Of a DNA stretch of 64,000 nt, positions 25,252 through 35,090 are shown piece after piece. Where the stretch lies: NCBI RefSeq assembly GCF_020831925.1, contig NZ_JAFIFQ010000007.1, positions 30,264-94,263 of the forward strand, read 5' to 3'. Position 1 is the first letter of the stretch. Each line of letters begins with the position of its first letter. The position numbers were made by a program, and so were the translations under genes. This DNA comes from Alkalimonas sp. GTDB lineage: Bacteria > Pseudomonadota > Gammaproteobacteria > Enterobacterales > Alteromonadaceae. A model generated the notes under the pieces. That model had not been told where the DNA came from. It worked only from the letters and a program-made list of their open reading frames with translations, and did no database searches.

Positions 25252-27102
25252 ATGCACCCTGTCATTCAAAAAGTTACCGATCGGATTGCCGCCCGCAGTG
25301 AGCGCAGCCGTGCGGTCTATCTGGCCCGGATTGAAAAGGCCCGTTTAAAAGGCCCGCATCGCGGCACTTTATCCTGCGGTAATTTGGCACATGGTTTTGC
25401 TGCCTGCGGCAAGCAGGATAAATCCGATTTGCGCAGCCTGACAAAAGCCAATATCGGTATTATTTCTTCCTACAACGACATGCTCTCTGCTCATCAGCCT
25501 TATGAGCATTATCCAGCTCTGATTAAAGCGGCTGCCAATGAAGTAGGCAGTGTTGCCCAGTTTGCCGGTGGTGTGCCTGCCATGTGCGATGGCGTGACCC
25601 AAGGTCAGCCTGGCATGGAGCTTAGCCTGATGAGCCGCGATATTATCGCCATGGCCGCAGCAGTTGGCTTATCACACAATATGTTTGATGGCGGCCTGAT
25701 GCTGGGCATTTGCGACAAGATCGTACCTGGCTTGCTAATGGCAGCCTTTAGCTTCGGTCATTTACCTTTTGTTTTTGTGCCGGCAGGGCCAATGCCTTCA
25801 GGCATTCCCAATAAAGAAAAAGCCCGCGTGCGCCAGTTGTTTGCTGAAGGCAAGGCAACTAAAGAAGAATTATTGGAAGCAGAGTCCGCGTCCTACCATT
25901 CGGCCGGCACCTGTACTTTTTACGGCACTGCCAACTCCAATCAGCTGGTGGTAGAAATGATGGGGCTGCATTTGCCTGGCTCCTCTTTTGTTAACCCCGG
26001 CACTGAACTCAGAGATGAACTGACCAAAGCGGCTACCCGCCAGGTCACCCGTTTAACCGATCTCGGCACCGATTATATGCCGATTGGCAAGCTGGTGGAT
26101 GTGAAATCCATTGTCAATGGTCTGGTGGGTTTGTTGGCGACCGGAGGTTCCACCAACCACACCATGCACTTGATTGCGGTAGCTCGCTCGGCTGGCTTTT
26201 TGATTAACTGGGATGATTTTGCAGAACTTTCCAGCGTCACCCCCTTGATTACCCGGATTTATCCTAATGGTCAGGCCGATATCAATCATTTCCAACAAGC
26301 CGGCGGTATGGCTTATCTAATCCGTACTTTGCTGGATGAAGGTTTACTGCACGTAGATGTGCAAACAGTAGCCGGCTATGGTTTGCGTCGTTACACCCAG
26401 GTGCCTGTCATGCAGGATGGCAAGCTGGTGTGGGTTGATGGCCCTACTGAGTCGCTGGATCCGCAAGTGTTAACCTCGGCTGCGACACCTTTTAAGCACC
26501 ATGGTGGCCTGGAAGTACTTTCCGGTAATTTAGGTCGAGCCGTGATGAAAACCTCCGCTTTGCGGGAAGGAACAGCCGTGATTACCGCACCCGCTGTAGT
26601 TTTCTCCAGTCAGCATGAACTGGATGCTGCCTTTAAGTCAGGTGAACTGAATAAAGACTGTGTGGTGGTGGTTCGTTTTCAGGGACCAAAAGCCATCGGG
26701 ATGCCAGAGCTGCATAAATTAACGCCGCCGCTTGGTGTACTGCAAGATCGAGGCTTCAAGGTGGCTCTTGTGACCGATGGTCGTATGTCCGGAGCCTCGG
26801 GCAAGGTACCGGCAGCCATCCATGTTACACCGGAAGCCATTGAAGGCGGTTTATTGGCCAAAGTACAAAATGGTGATTTGGTGAGGGTTGATGCCGAGCA
26901 AGGAGTGCTGGAATTGCTGGTTGATGCCAAAGAGCTGGCAGAGCGTCAGGCCGAAAGCATCGACTTATCGGACAGTTATGCGGGTATGGGCCGGGAAATT
27001 TTTGGTGGCTTGCGTGCCCAACTGACTGGGGCTGAAGAGGGTGCTTGCGCCTTGTTTTATACCGAAGATCATTTAGATGCTGACGGAGGGGTGCATGGCT
27101 AA
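25252..27102 (+). CDS. edd: Phosphogluconate dehydratase (Entner-Doudoroff)
   Basis: A 616-aa iron-sulfur dehydratase of the IlvD/Edd family, converting 6-phosphogluconate to KDPG. It shows the family signature [24 protein letters not shown] with a cluster-ligand Cys, the [17 protein letters not shown] segment with a second Cys, [14 protein letters not shown] with a third, and [23 protein letters not shown] near the C-terminus. The Edd-specific start [19 protein letters not shown] distinguishes it from IlvD. The stop overlaps the glk start by 8 nt. Confidence 0.96.
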   Translation: MHPVIQKVTDRIAARSERSRAVYLARIEKARLKGPHRGTLSCGNLAHGFAACGKQDKSDLRSLTKANIGIISSYNDMLSAHQPYEHYPALIKAAANEVGSVAQFAGGVPAMCDGVTQGQPGMELSLMSRDIIAMAAAVGLSHNMFDGGLMLGICDKIVPGLLMAAFSFGHLPFVFVPAGPMPSGIPNKEKARVRQLFAEGKATKEELLEAESASYHSAGTCTFYGTANSNQLVVEMMGLHLPGSSFVNPGTELRDELTKAATRQVTRLTDLGTDYMPIGKLVDVKSIVNGLVGLLATGGSTNHTMHLIAVARSAGFLINWDDFAELSSVTPLITRIYPNGQADINHFQQAGGMAYLIRTLLDEGLLHVDVQTVAGYGLRRYTQVPVMQDGKLVWVDGPTESLDPQVLTSAATPFKHHGGLEVLSGNLGRAVMKTSALREGTAVITAPAVVFSSQHELDAAFKSGELNKDCVVVVRFQGPKAIGMPELHKLTPPLGVLQDRGFKVALVTDGRMSGASGKVPAAIHVTPEAIEGGLLAKVQNGDLVRVDAEQGVLELLVDAKELAERQAESIDLSDSYAGMGREIFGGLRAQLTGAEEGACALFYTEDHLDADGGVHG

Positions 27103-28081
27103 AGCGCATTATGCCATTGTCGCGGATATTGGCGGCACCAATGCTCGCTTTAGCCGGGTTAATTTGCAGGATCTAAGCCTTGATCAGGTCCAGGTGTATC
27201 GCTGTGCCGATTTCGCAACCCTGGCCGATGCACTTCAGCACTACAGGGATGAGCAGCAGTTGCAGACGCTAACCGATGTCGCCATAGCCATAGCTTGCCC
27301 GGTGCAGGGCGATCAGGTGCAGATGACCAACTTTCACTGGCAGTTTTCGATCAGCGCTATGCAGCAACAACTGCAGCTTTCCAGCTTGCTGGTAATGAAC
27401 GACTTTACCGCAGTCGCCATGAGCCTGCCGGTGGTACAGGCCACCGATTGCGTGCAATTTGGTGGTGGCCTGGCCAAGTCCAATCAGCCCATGGCGGTGC
27501 TTGGTGCTGGTACCGGCCTGGGTGTTGGGCACTTGCTCCCCTTAGCTGAGCAGCGCTATCACCCGCTTCCTGGTGAGGGCGGCCATGTCGACTGGGCACC
27601 CATCAATCAGCAGGAATGGGCGATTTATCAGTTTTTAAGCAACAAGTACGGTCATGTTTCGCCAGAGCGCTTGTTATCGGGCCCAGGGCTGGAAGACCTC
27701 TATTTGGCTTTAGCTGAATACCAGCAAGTATCTGCAGAACCACTCAGTGCAGCGGCTATTTCCGAGCAAGCAATGGCAGGTACTAATGCCCTCGCAGCCG
27801 AGACCATAGCACAGTTCTTTGCCAGCCTTGGCAGCATTGCCGGCAACCTGGCTCTGACCTTAAGTACTACGGGGGGCGTCTTTATTGGTGGTGGCATAGT
27901 ACCCAAACTGTTGCCCTTGCTTGGGCAAAGTGAGTTCCGCAGCCGCTTTGAACAAAAGGGGCGTTTTACGTCGTTTAACCAGGCCATCCCGACTTATGTT
28001 ATTACCGCAGAGCAACCAGGCCTTACCGGTGCAGCTTTGTATTTGAAACAAACCATCTCACAACAAACTCAGGGCGAGTAA
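27095..28081 (+). CDS. glk: Glucokinase
   Basis: An E. coli-type glucokinase (328 aa) phosphorylating free glucose for entry to Zwf. It has the phosphate-binding [13 protein letters not shown], a substrate loop [13 protein letters not shown] with the catalytic Asp, [14 protein letters not shown] and [14 protein letters not shown] 27095 has GGAGGGG about 6 nt upstream; the frame from 27077 is longer but has no homology in the added residues. The start lies in the last codons of edd, pointing to coupled translation. Confidence 0.94.
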   Translation: MAKAHYAIVADIGGTNARFSRVNLQDLSLDQVQVYRCADFATLADALQHYRDEQQLQTLTDVAIAIACPVQGDQVQMTNFHWQFSISAMQQQLQLSSLLVMNDFTAVAMSLPVVQATDCVQFGGGLAKSNQPMAVLGAGTGLGVGHLLPLAEQRYHPLPGEGGHVDWAPINQQEWAIYQFLSNKYGHVSPERLLSGPGLEDLYLALAEYQQVSAEPLSAAAISEQAMAGTNALAAETIAQFFASLGSIAGNLALTLSTTGGVFIGGGIVPKLLPLLGQSEFRSRFEQKGRFTSFNQAIPTYVITAEQPGLTGAALYLKQTISQQTQGE

Positions 28082-28086
28082 GTATT

Positions 28087-28737
28087 ATGGCATTTGAAAA
28101 TTGGCAATTAGATCCTGCAACCTTGTTTGCGCAGGGCCCTGTAGTTCCAGTGATTGTAATCAATGATTTGGCCGAAGCCGTGCCTATGGCCAAAGCTTTG
28201 GTTGCAGGTGGTTTACGGGTGTTGGAAGTCACGCTACGCACACCAGTGGCGATGGATGCCATCCGATTACTCAGTAAAGAAGTCCCTGAGGCCATTGTCG
28301 GTGCCGGAACGGTGACTTCGTCCGAGCAATTGCAGCAAGTCATTGAAGCCGGCGCCCGCTTTGCGATTAGCCCAGGTATGACGCGTGAACTACTGCAAGC
28401 GGGTAAGGACTCGGTGATCCCATTAATCCCGGGTATTGCCAGTATTTCGGAGCTGATGGAAGGGTTGGCACTTGGCTACACCCATTTTAAATTTTTTCCG
28501 GCTGAAGCTGCCGGCGGTGTTAAAACCCTTAAATCTATTCATGGGCCATTCTCGGAAGTGCGTTTTTGTCCGACCGGTGGTATCAACGAAAAGAATTTTC
28601 TGGAGTATCTGGCGCTACCAAATGTGGCATGCGTTGGTGGCTCCTGGGTTTTGCCAGCCGATGCGATTGCAGCCGGGGATTGGCAAAAAGTTACCCAACT
28701 TTGCCAGGATGCGCTGGCGCAGGTCGCCAATCATTAA
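28087..28737 (+). CDS. eda: KDPG aldolase (2-dehydro-3-deoxy-phosphogluconate aldolase)
   Basis: Last gene of the ED operon. The 216-aa class I aldolase splits KDPG into pyruvate and glyceraldehyde-3-phosphate. Visible are [32 protein letters not shown] (catalytic Glu), [20 protein letters not shown] and the Schiff-base Lys in [14 protein letters not shown], then FCPTGGI. It is five bases after glk. A terminator follows. Confidence 0.96.
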   Translation: MAFENWQLDPATLFAQGPVVPVIVINDLAEAVPMAKALVAGGLRVLEVTLRTPVAMDAIRLLSKEVPEAIVGAGTVTSSEQLQQVIEAGARFAISPGMTRELLQAGKDSVIPLIPGIASISELMEGLALGYTHFKFFPAEAAGGVKTLKSIHGPFSEVRFCPTGGINEKNFLEYLALPNVACVGGSWVLPADAIAAGDWQKVTQLCQDALAQVANH

Positions 28738-28761
28738 GGCTTTTGACACCCCATGACTCCC

Positions 28762-28800
28762 TGCACAGGCCTTATATAGCGGCCTGCGCAGCCTTTTTTT
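28762..28800 (+). terminator. Terminator of the zwf-pgl-edd-glk-eda operon
   Basis: A 10-bp stem with one mismatch (28762-28771 with 28781-28790), a 9-nt loop and seven T at 28794-28800. The remainder up to 29017 is AT-rich leader DNA for nhaD with no gene. Confidence 0.8.
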
Positions 28801-28946
28801 GCGCAAGACAAAAAATTTTCCTGCATACTTACCCAGTTCAAATAGCCCAGATTGGATACAGATGTTTAATTTCTGCTACTTTAGTCGCAATCCAGTAATT
28901 TATCGCTATTTTTTGGTATTTTGTCCTGATTTTACGCTAAACGCTG

Positions 28947-28955
28947 TGCTACAAT
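28947..28955 (+). promoter_or_regulatory. Extended -10 promoter for nhaD
   Basis: TGCTACAAT is an extended -10 element (TGn plus TACAAT) about 63 bp ahead of the nhaD start. The region upstream is AT-rich with no strong -35, as is usual for extended -10 promoters. Confidence 0.5.
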
Positions 28956-29017
28956 GCCGCCGCCTGCAACAGGTAAAAGCGTCCTTTTAACCCGAATGTA
29001 AATAGATAGGTCTGACC

Positions 29018-30469
29018 ATGCAAAGTCTCCGTTGCGTGTCGTGGTTGGCTGGTTTGCTGTGTCTGCTATTCAGCACACCGGTTTTTGCTGCATCCGCTGC
29101 TCCACTCGATTTAACAAGCTCCCTTGTTGGTTTTGTCTGTATTGCTATTTTTGTCGTCGCTTATGTGTTGGTGATGGGCGAAGAAAAACTTCATATGCGT
29201 AAATCCAAGCCGGTGTTGGTTGCTGCTGGTTTAATCTGGATCCTTATTGGCTGGGTTTACATCAGCCGTGATATTCCAGTTGTAACCGAAGCAGCATTTC
29301 GTCATAACCTGCTTGAATTCGCTGAGCTAATGCTATTCCTTTTGGTAGCAATGACATACATCAATGCGCTGGAAGAACGGCGATTATTTGATGCATTGCG
29401 GGCCTGGATGATACGCAAGGGCTTTAGTTACCAGAATCTGTTTTGGATCACCGGCTTCCTGTCGTTCTTTATTTCTCCTATCGCCGATAACTTAACCACA
29501 GCTTTGCTGATGTGTGCTGTGGTGATGAAAGTGGCCGAAGGAGATAAACGTTTTATCAACCTCTGCTGTGTCAATATTGTCATAGCTGCTAATGCGGGCG
29601 GTGCCTTTAGTCCTTTTGGCGATATCACCACGCTTATGGTGTGGCAGGCCGGCCTGGTGCGCATTGATGAGTTCCTGGTGTTGTTCTTCCCTGCTTTGGT
29701 TAATTACCTGATCCCGGCGACAGTGATGAGCTTTTTTGTTGAGAAAAGGCAACCATCCGCGGTGTATGAAGATGTTGAGTTAAAACGCGGCGCGCTGCGT
29801 ATTCTAACTTTATTTTTGCTGACTGTTGCCACCGCCGTGCTGTGCCATAGCTTACTGCATTTGCCACCTGTTCTGGGCATGATGATGGGGCTGGGGTACC
29901 TGCAGTTCTTCGGCTATTTCCTGCGCATGACCTTGCCTGGATCGTTAGCACGTAAAAAGGCAATGGCCGAGCGTGAGGGCGATCAGGAGAAACTGAAGCG
30001 CCTCGGTGGCGTAGTGCCTTTCGATGTTTTCAGCCGGGTATCGCGGGCTGAGTGGGACACCTTGTTATTCTTCTATGGCATCGTGATGTGTGTAGGCGGG
30101 TTAGGCTTTCTTGGCTACCTTGGTTTGATGTCTGATTTATTGTACGAGGGCTGGAATCCGACCTCGGCCAATATCCTGCTCGGCGTGATCTCGGCGGTCA
30201 TCGATAACATCCCAGTGATGTTCGCAGTTCTTGCGATGCAGCCTGAGATGTCGCATGGTCATTGGTTGCTGATCACCTTAACGGCAGGTGTCGGTGGTAG
30301 TTTGCTGTCGATAGGCTCCGCTGCTGGTGTGGCCTTGATGGGGCAGGCCCGTGGCTATTACACTTTTTTTGGTCACCTGAAGTGGGCACCGGTGATTTTC
30401 CTTGGCTACATCGCCAGTATCGCCGTGCATTTGTGGTTAAATGCAGACTTGTTTCATATCTACGACTAA
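29018..30469 (+). CDS. nhaD: Na+/H+ antiporter NhaD
   Basis: A 483-aa inner-membrane antiporter of the ion transporter superfamily that expels sodium (or lithium) in exchange for protons. It begins with a cleavable-looking signal MQSLRCVSWLAGLLCLLFST and has about 12 hydrophobic helices. Family hallmarks are FISPIADNLTTALLMCAVVM, ANAGGAFSPFGDITTLMVW and VISAVIDNIPVMFAVLAM, containing the buried acidic and Asn residues of NhaD. It fits a saline or alkaline habitat. It is a single-gene unit with its own promoter and terminator. Confidence 0.93.
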   Translation: MQSLRCVSWLAGLLCLLFSTPVFAASAAPLDLTSSLVGFVCIAIFVVAYVLVMGEEKLHMRKSKPVLVAAGLIWILIGWVYISRDIPVVTEAAFRHNLLEFAELMLFLLVAMTYINALEERRLFDALRAWMIRKGFSYQNLFWITGFLSFFISPIADNLTTALLMCAVVMKVAEGDKRFINLCCVNIVIAANAGGAFSPFGDITTLMVWQAGLVRIDEFLVLFFPALVNYLIPATVMSFFVEKRQPSAVYEDVELKRGALRILTLFLLTVATAVLCHSLLHLPPVLGMMMGLGYLQFFGYFLRMTLPGSLARKKAMAEREGDQEKLKRLGGVVPFDVFSRVSRAEWDTLLFFYGIVMCVGGLGFLGYLGLMSDLLYEGWNPTSANILLGVISAVIDNIPVMFAVLAMQPEMSHGHWLLITLTAGVGGSLLSIGSAAGVALMGQARGYYTFFGHLKWAPVIFLGYIASIAVHLWLNADLFHIYD

Positions 30470-30473
30470 GCCC

Positions 30474-30506
30474 AGCAGGCAGCAGTTTCACTGCTGCCTG
30501 CTTTTC
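30474..30506 (+). terminator. Terminator of nhaD
   Basis: A perfect 12-bp stem (30474-30485 with 30491-30502) and a TTTCA loop, followed by a T-rich stretch. It starts 4 bp after the nhaD stop. Confidence 0.85.
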
Positions 30507-30625
30507 TGCTTGCCCGCTATCGCGAGGCCATCGCTAATCTGTTATTCTCACTCAAATTTCATCATTTGCCAGCCAAAAGACTATACTTAACCTACTGCTG
30601 GCCAACCAATGCCGGAACTTGTCTG

Positions 30626-31471
30626 ATGAACGCACTACAGTACGCTGAAAATGTTACCGAAGTTTTTGTGTTTCCAGATGCTTACCTTCGAGTTAAGCAA
30701 CTACTGGAGTCTGAACGCGCCGATATGGATGAGGTGGCGGAAGTTATCCAGCTTGATCCGTCCCTGGCGAGTAAAATTTTAAAATTGGCCAATAGTGCTA
30801 TTTATAACTTACCCAAAAAAATTGATACCATCAGCAAAGCTTTGGTAGTGCTAGGCGCTGGAACCATCTACAACCTGGTGATTAGCTCCGCAGTGATCAG
30901 TGTTTGTGAGCAAGTCAGTCACAGCGCTATCGATATGGACAGATTCTGGGAGCAAAGTGTCCATACCGCATTGATAGCTCGTGCTTTAGGCAATAAAGTA
31001 GCCCCACGGCAGAGTGAGCAACTCTATGTTTCAGGCTTGCTGCATAATATTGGTGAACTGGCTTTGTGTCAGTTGGATCCAGAACTGGCCAAAGCTTGTG
31101 AACAATACAGTGCTGATGAAAAACCCTGGCAGTGCCAACGGCGTGTACTTGGTTTTACCTATGCCGAGTTAAGTGCAGCTTTGCTGCGACTTTGGCAATT
31201 ACCGAACTCAATCATTGAGCCCATCGCTTTGCAGCATCAGCCCGATAAACATTTACGGCAGCCGGCTGTATTGCTGTTAAATATTTCTTCCCGACTGGCA
31301 TTGGCGAATGTTCACCCTGAACTGTATAAGCAAACTAATTTGCTGGATCCCTTTGTACTGGAAGTTTTGGGCATTATTCAGCCAGACCTGCGGGCTGCGT
31401 TGGATTTTTGCAACAGTGAGGCGCTCTACCTACTTTCTGTACTCAACCCTAAAGCCGGTATTTTGTATTAA
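30626..31471 (+). CDS. HDOD domain protein
   Basis: A 281-aa protein consisting of one HDOD domain (about 15-215), a non-catalytic relative of HD phosphohydrolases used in signalling. Typical segments are VAEVIQLDPSLASKILKLANSA, KIDTISKALVVLGAGTIYNLV and QLYVSGLLHNIGELALCQ. It has no output domain. ATG 30626 has a GGAA motif about 8 nt before it and starts the homology; the TTG at 30566 was rejected. The process controlled is unknown. The lipoprotein gene follows after 38 bp. Confidence 0.85.
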   Translation: MNALQYAENVTEVFVFPDAYLRVKQLLESERADMDEVAEVIQLDPSLASKILKLANSAIYNLPKKIDTISKALVVLGAGTIYNLVISSAVISVCEQVSHSAIDMDRFWEQSVHTALIARALGNKVAPRQSEQLYVSGLLHNIGELALCQLDPELAKACEQYSADEKPWQCQRRVLGFTYAELSAALLRLWQLPNSIIEPIALQHQPDKHLRQPAVLLLNISSRLALANVHPELYKQTNLLDPFVLEVLGIIQPDLRAALDFCNSEALYLLSVLNPKAGILY

Positions 31472-31509
31472 CTGGTCTTCAGCATACCCCTTTGACACAA
31501 GGAAATACC

Positions 31510-33366
31510 ATGGTGCGTTATTCCGTTCTTGCCGTATCTCTGTCGTTACTGCTTGCCGGCTGTCAGCCAGCACAACACACTGAACAGCCGACAGTAACAG
31601 AGCTTGCTGAACAGCAACAACTACACAGTGAGCGTTTAACGCGCTGGTTCGATGAAAAGTATGAAGAGCAGTTGCAGCAAAGCCCCTTGATGCTGACTTT
31701 TCTTGGCCGAAAAGATCGCCAATTTGATGTGGATGATATGAGCCTGGCTGCTCAGGATGCACAACTTGCCTGGAAAGCCGCCACGGTAGCTGAGCTTACC
31801 AGCAGCTTTGATCGTGCTTTGCTTACCAATGAAGCCAAGACCTCTTATGATTTATGGCTTCACCAATATCAGCAAATGAGGGCGTCAGCAGATTTCCGCC
31901 ATCACAATTATCTGTTCAATCAGATGCAAGGCATGCATAGTTTGCTGCCGCAAATCATGATGAGCTTTCATCAGGTGGAAAGCAAAGAGGATATGCAAGC
32001 CTACATTGCACGCCTGGAAGGGATCAGTGTTGCCCTGCTGCAATTGTTGGAGCAAGCTCAGCAATTTACCGAGCAAGGTATTCGACCGCCACGTTTTGCC
32101 TATGAAGGTGTGATAGAGCAGGTAGAAAACTTGTTACGCGGTCAGCCGTTTGAGCTGGAATCTGAACAGGTAGCACCGCTATGGCAAAATGCACAGCAAA
32201 AAATTACTCAGCTGCAGCAACAACAACTGCTGAATGATGATGAGGTCAATACCTTGCAGCAGCAAGCCAGATCTGCGTTGACCGGCTACTTTCAACCGGC
32301 TTACCAAAAACTGCTGGACTGGTTGCAACAGGAAGTGGCATTGGCCGCAGTTAATCCAACCGGTGTTTCTACTCATCCTAATGGCCGGGCCTACTACAAC
32401 CATATGCTGCAAGTTTCAACCACAACCAGCATGACAGCCGATGAGATCCACGAGTTAGGTTTGCAAGAGGTAGCGCGCTTAACAGCGGAGATGGAAAGCA
32501 TCCGCCAACAGGTTGGTTTTGATGGCGACCTGCATCAGTTTTTTGACTTTATTCGAACCGATGATCGTTTCTTCTATCCAAACACCGATGAGGGGCGTCA
32601 GGCTTACATCGATGACTCTGTCGCTTTTCTAGCCTTTATCAATGAACGGTTGCCGGATTATTTTGGTGTGCTACCGAAAGCTGATTTGGTAGTGAAACGG
32701 GTAGAGCCATTTCGCGAACAACCCGGTGCTGCCCAACATTACTTTCCCGGTACACCGGATGGGTCCCGTCCAGGCGTCTATTACGCGCATTTATCGGATA
32801 TGCGTGCCATGCCGAAAAATGAAATGGAAGCCATTGCCTACCACGAGGGTAACCCTGGTCATCATATGCAAATATCCATTGCACAAGAGCTGACGGATAT
32901 TCCTCGCTTTCGTACTCAGGCTAACTTTACGGTCTTCGCTGAGGGCTGGGCTTTGTATTCCGAGTTGCTGGCCAAAGAAATGGGCGCTTATCAGGACCCA
33001 TACTCCGATTTTGGCCGTTTGGTAACAGAGATGTGGCGGGCAGTTCGCCTGGTGGTAGATACCGGGCTGCATGCCAAAGGTTGGACGGAAGAGGATGCCA
33101 TTGCTTACTTCCAGCAATACACGCCTATTCCTATTGAGGCTGTGCGCTCTGAAGTGCGGCGCTATCTGGTGATGCCAGGCCAGGCGACTGCTTACAAAGT
33201 AGGTATGATCCGTATTCAGGAACTACGCGCTATGGCGGAGCAGGCTCTGGGCGAGAACTTTGATATTCGCCAGTTCCATGACACTGTGTTAGGAGGTGGT
33301 GCTTTGCCGCTTGATTTGCTGCAGCGCCGTGTTGAAGCCTGGGTCGCAAGTCAGCAACCTGAATGA
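31510..33366 (+). CDS. DUF885 family lipoprotein, putative metallopeptidase
   Basis: A 618-aa outer-membrane or periplasmic lipoprotein. The N-terminus VRYSVLAVSLSLLLAGCQPA is a lipoprotein signal with lipobox LAGC. The DUF885 domain contains EAIAYHEGNPGHHMQISIA, a HExxxHH-type metal motif of this family, followed by NFTVFAEGWALYSELLAKEMG with a further Glu. Members resemble M2/M32-like gluzincins, so peptide hydrolysis is likely but unproven. ATG 31510 has AAGGAA 6 nt upstream and gives a proper signal; the TTG at 31492 does not. Confidence 0.85.
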   Translation: MVRYSVLAVSLSLLLAGCQPAQHTEQPTVTELAEQQQLHSERLTRWFDEKYEEQLQQSPLMLTFLGRKDRQFDVDDMSLAAQDAQLAWKAATVAELTSSFDRALLTNEAKTSYDLWLHQYQQMRASADFRHHNYLFNQMQGMHSLLPQIMMSFHQVESKEDMQAYIARLEGISVALLQLLEQAQQFTEQGIRPPRFAYEGVIEQVENLLRGQPFELESEQVAPLWQNAQQKITQLQQQQLLNDDEVNTLQQQARSALTGYFQPAYQKLLDWLQQEVALAAVNPTGVSTHPNGRAYYNHMLQVSTTTSMTADEIHELGLQEVARLTAEMESIRQQVGFDGDLHQFFDFIRTDDRFFYPNTDEGRQAYIDDSVAFLAFINERLPDYFGVLPKADLVVKRVEPFREQPGAAQHYFPGTPDGSRPGVYYAHLSDMRAMPKNEMEAIAYHEGNPGHHMQISIAQELTDIPRFRTQANFTVFAEGWALYSELLAKEMGAYQDPYSDFGRLVTEMWRAVRLVVDTGLHAKGWTEEDAIAYFQQYTPIPIEAVRSEVRRYLVMPGQATAYKVGMIRIQELRAMAEQALGENFDIRQFHDTVLGGGALPLDLLQRRVEAWVASQQPE

Positions 33367-33419
33367 TTTTTTTGCCTGTCCCAATCACTTGGGGCAGGCG
33401 CTTACACATTGAGTAGTGC

Positions 33420-34358
33420 ATGGAAGGAACACCAAAACAACCCTCTAATCTTTCCTTATTGCTGCAAAGCTTGTTGCAAGAGGCCCGGCAATTGCCGGAG
33501 CAAGGCAAGGTGGCTAACTATATACCGGCTTTGGCCGCGGTAGAGCCTGAGCAAACCGCCATAGCGGTTGCTACGCTGGATGGTGAGCTGCATACGGCTG
33601 GCGATGCTAGTCAGTGTTTTTCCATCCAAAGTGTGTCAAAAATCTATGGCCTGGTATTGGCAATGAACCGGCTGGGTGATGATGTCTGGCAACGGGTGCA
33701 TATGGAGCCTTCGGGCCAGCCCTTTAATTCCATTGTTCAACTGGAATGGGAGCATGGTATCCCGCGTAATCCCTTTATCAATGCCGGTGCCATCGTGGTG
33801 TCTGATATGCTGGTTTCACACTATTCAGCCAGTAAAGCGGCTTTATTAAGCTTTGTTCGTAAATTAGCCGGAACCGAGCAGATCTGGGTGGATAACGCCG
33901 TCTATCAGTCGGAAAAAGAGCATGGCAATCGCAATGCAGCTCTGGCCTATTTGATGAAAAGCTTTGGCAACATTGAAGCGGAAGTGCCCCAGGTGCTGGA
34001 TCATTACTTTTATCAATGTTCGGTGGAGATGAGCTGCGAGCAACTGGCGCGTAGCCTGGTGTTTCTGGCCAATCGTGGGCTCGATCCCTGGACTGAGCAG
34101 ATGATCTGCAGCCGGCGTGATGCACACCGCGTCAATGCCATTTTATCCACCAGCGGTATGTACGACCAGTCCGGTGAATTTGCTTTCACTGTTGGCTTAC
34201 CAGCCAAAAGTGGGGTTGGTGGGGGCATTGCTGCTATCGTACCCAACTACGGCGTGATAGCGGCCTGGAGTCCGCGTTTAAACAGCTTTGGTAACTCCTG
34301 CCGCGCTATGTTTATGGTAACCCGGTTCGCAGAGCAGCTGGGCTTATCGGTGTATTAA
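33420..34358 (+). CDS. glsA: Glutaminase (serine beta-lactamase-like family)
   Basis: Hydrolyses glutamine to glutamate and ammonia. The 312-aa protein matches the GlsA/GlsB family: NYIPALAAVEPEQTAIAVATL, the nucleophile motif FSIQSVSKIYGLVLAM (Ser-x-x-Lys), NPFINAGAIVVSDML and SGMYDQSGEFAFTVGLPAKSGVGGGI. All catalytic segments are intact. Start ATG 33420 has only a weak ribosome site (GAGTAG). No glutamine transporter is adjacent. A compact hairpin ends the gene. Confidence 0.92.
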   Translation: MEGTPKQPSNLSLLLQSLLQEARQLPEQGKVANYIPALAAVEPEQTAIAVATLDGELHTAGDASQCFSIQSVSKIYGLVLAMNRLGDDVWQRVHMEPSGQPFNSIVQLEWEHGIPRNPFINAGAIVVSDMLVSHYSASKAALLSFVRKLAGTEQIWVDNAVYQSEKEHGNRNAALAYLMKSFGNIEAEVPQVLDHYFYQCSVEMSCEQLARSLVFLANRGLDPWTEQMICSRRDAHRVNAILSTSGMYDQSGEFAFTVGLPAKSGVGGGIAAIVPNYGVIAAWSPRLNSFGNSCRAMFMVTRFAEQLGLSVY

Positions 34359-34360
34359 AG

Positions 34361-34386
34361 AACGGGCCTTTTGGCCCGTTTCATTT
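34361..34386. terminator. Terminator between glutaminase and the next, convergent gene
   Basis: An 8-bp stem (34361-34368 with 34373-34380) with a TTTT loop, followed by TCATTT. The convergent gene's stop lies at 34385, so it may serve both. Confidence 0.75.
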
Positions 34387-34984
34387 AGTTGGTATCTTCA
34401 TAGCCCCAAGGAGTTGGCGGTAAGTCGACTGGTTTGGTTAAGTCAAAATCAACCCGAAGCTCGCGGCCTTCACGCGTTAGGCGGTAGGCAAAAAACTCCC
34501 CCGGATAGATGTACATATGCCAGGTATTCCACAGCGACTGGGGCTGACGCCGACGAATAAAATCGTGCTTGGAAAAATCATCGGCCGGAAATGACTGGGC
34601 ATGAGGCCAGCCGGCATCCACGGTGTGACCACCGTACATGGTTGCATTATCCGGCACGCCTTCTTTGGTACGGTGATCGTGTTTCAGTTGAATGCCAGAG
34701 CCTGTTTTAGTCAGGATCCAGGTACGCGAATGGTCGTTACCGACATGAAAGGGGATTTCAAGCCGATCGTCGCTGCAGTGACGAACATGCATCACCAGTC
34801 TGTTTTCAGTAAAGGTTTCAACACCGGTAAAGTTAGCTTCGGTGACCCGGCCTTCAAAGGCCTGGCCACAATAACGGGCGATGTTGTCGAAGAATTGGTC
34901 CTGAGCAGGAACCGAGACTGTTTGAGCAAATAGCTGGCAGCTGCTGGCCGCCAGCGCAAAACTAACCGCAAGTTGTTTTACCAT
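34385..34984 (-). CDS. Exported protein of unknown function
   Basis: A 199-aa protein with a signal peptide (MVKQLAVSFALAASSCQLFA, cleavage near AQT). The mature part has conserved-looking segments FFDNIARYCGQAFEGRVTEA, MHVRHCSDDRLEIPFHVGND, RTWILTKTGSGIQLKHDHRT and TMYGGHTVDAGW, rich in His, Asp and Trp and with two Cys. I do not recognise a functional family, although the style is that of proteins conserved among marine Alteromonadales. It is transcribed alone, converging with glutaminase. Confidence 0.75.
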   Translation of the reverse strand: MVKQLAVSFALAASSCQLFAQTVSVPAQDQFFDNIARYCGQAFEGRVTEANFTGVETFTENRLVMHVRHCSDDRLEIPFHVGNDHSRTWILTKTGSGIQLKHDHRTKEGVPDNATMYGGHTVDAGWPHAQSFPADDFSKHDFIRRRQPQSLWNTWHMYIYPGEFFAYRLTREGRELRVDFDLTKPVDLPPTPWGYEDTN

Positions 34985-35090
34985 GAGTAGGGATTTCCTT
35001 TATAGTTATCGTGGCTTTATCGCATGGTACCCAGTCTGGTACTGAGGTGCAAATGCCTGGTTCCGGATCCAGGTACTTTCAATCAACAGA

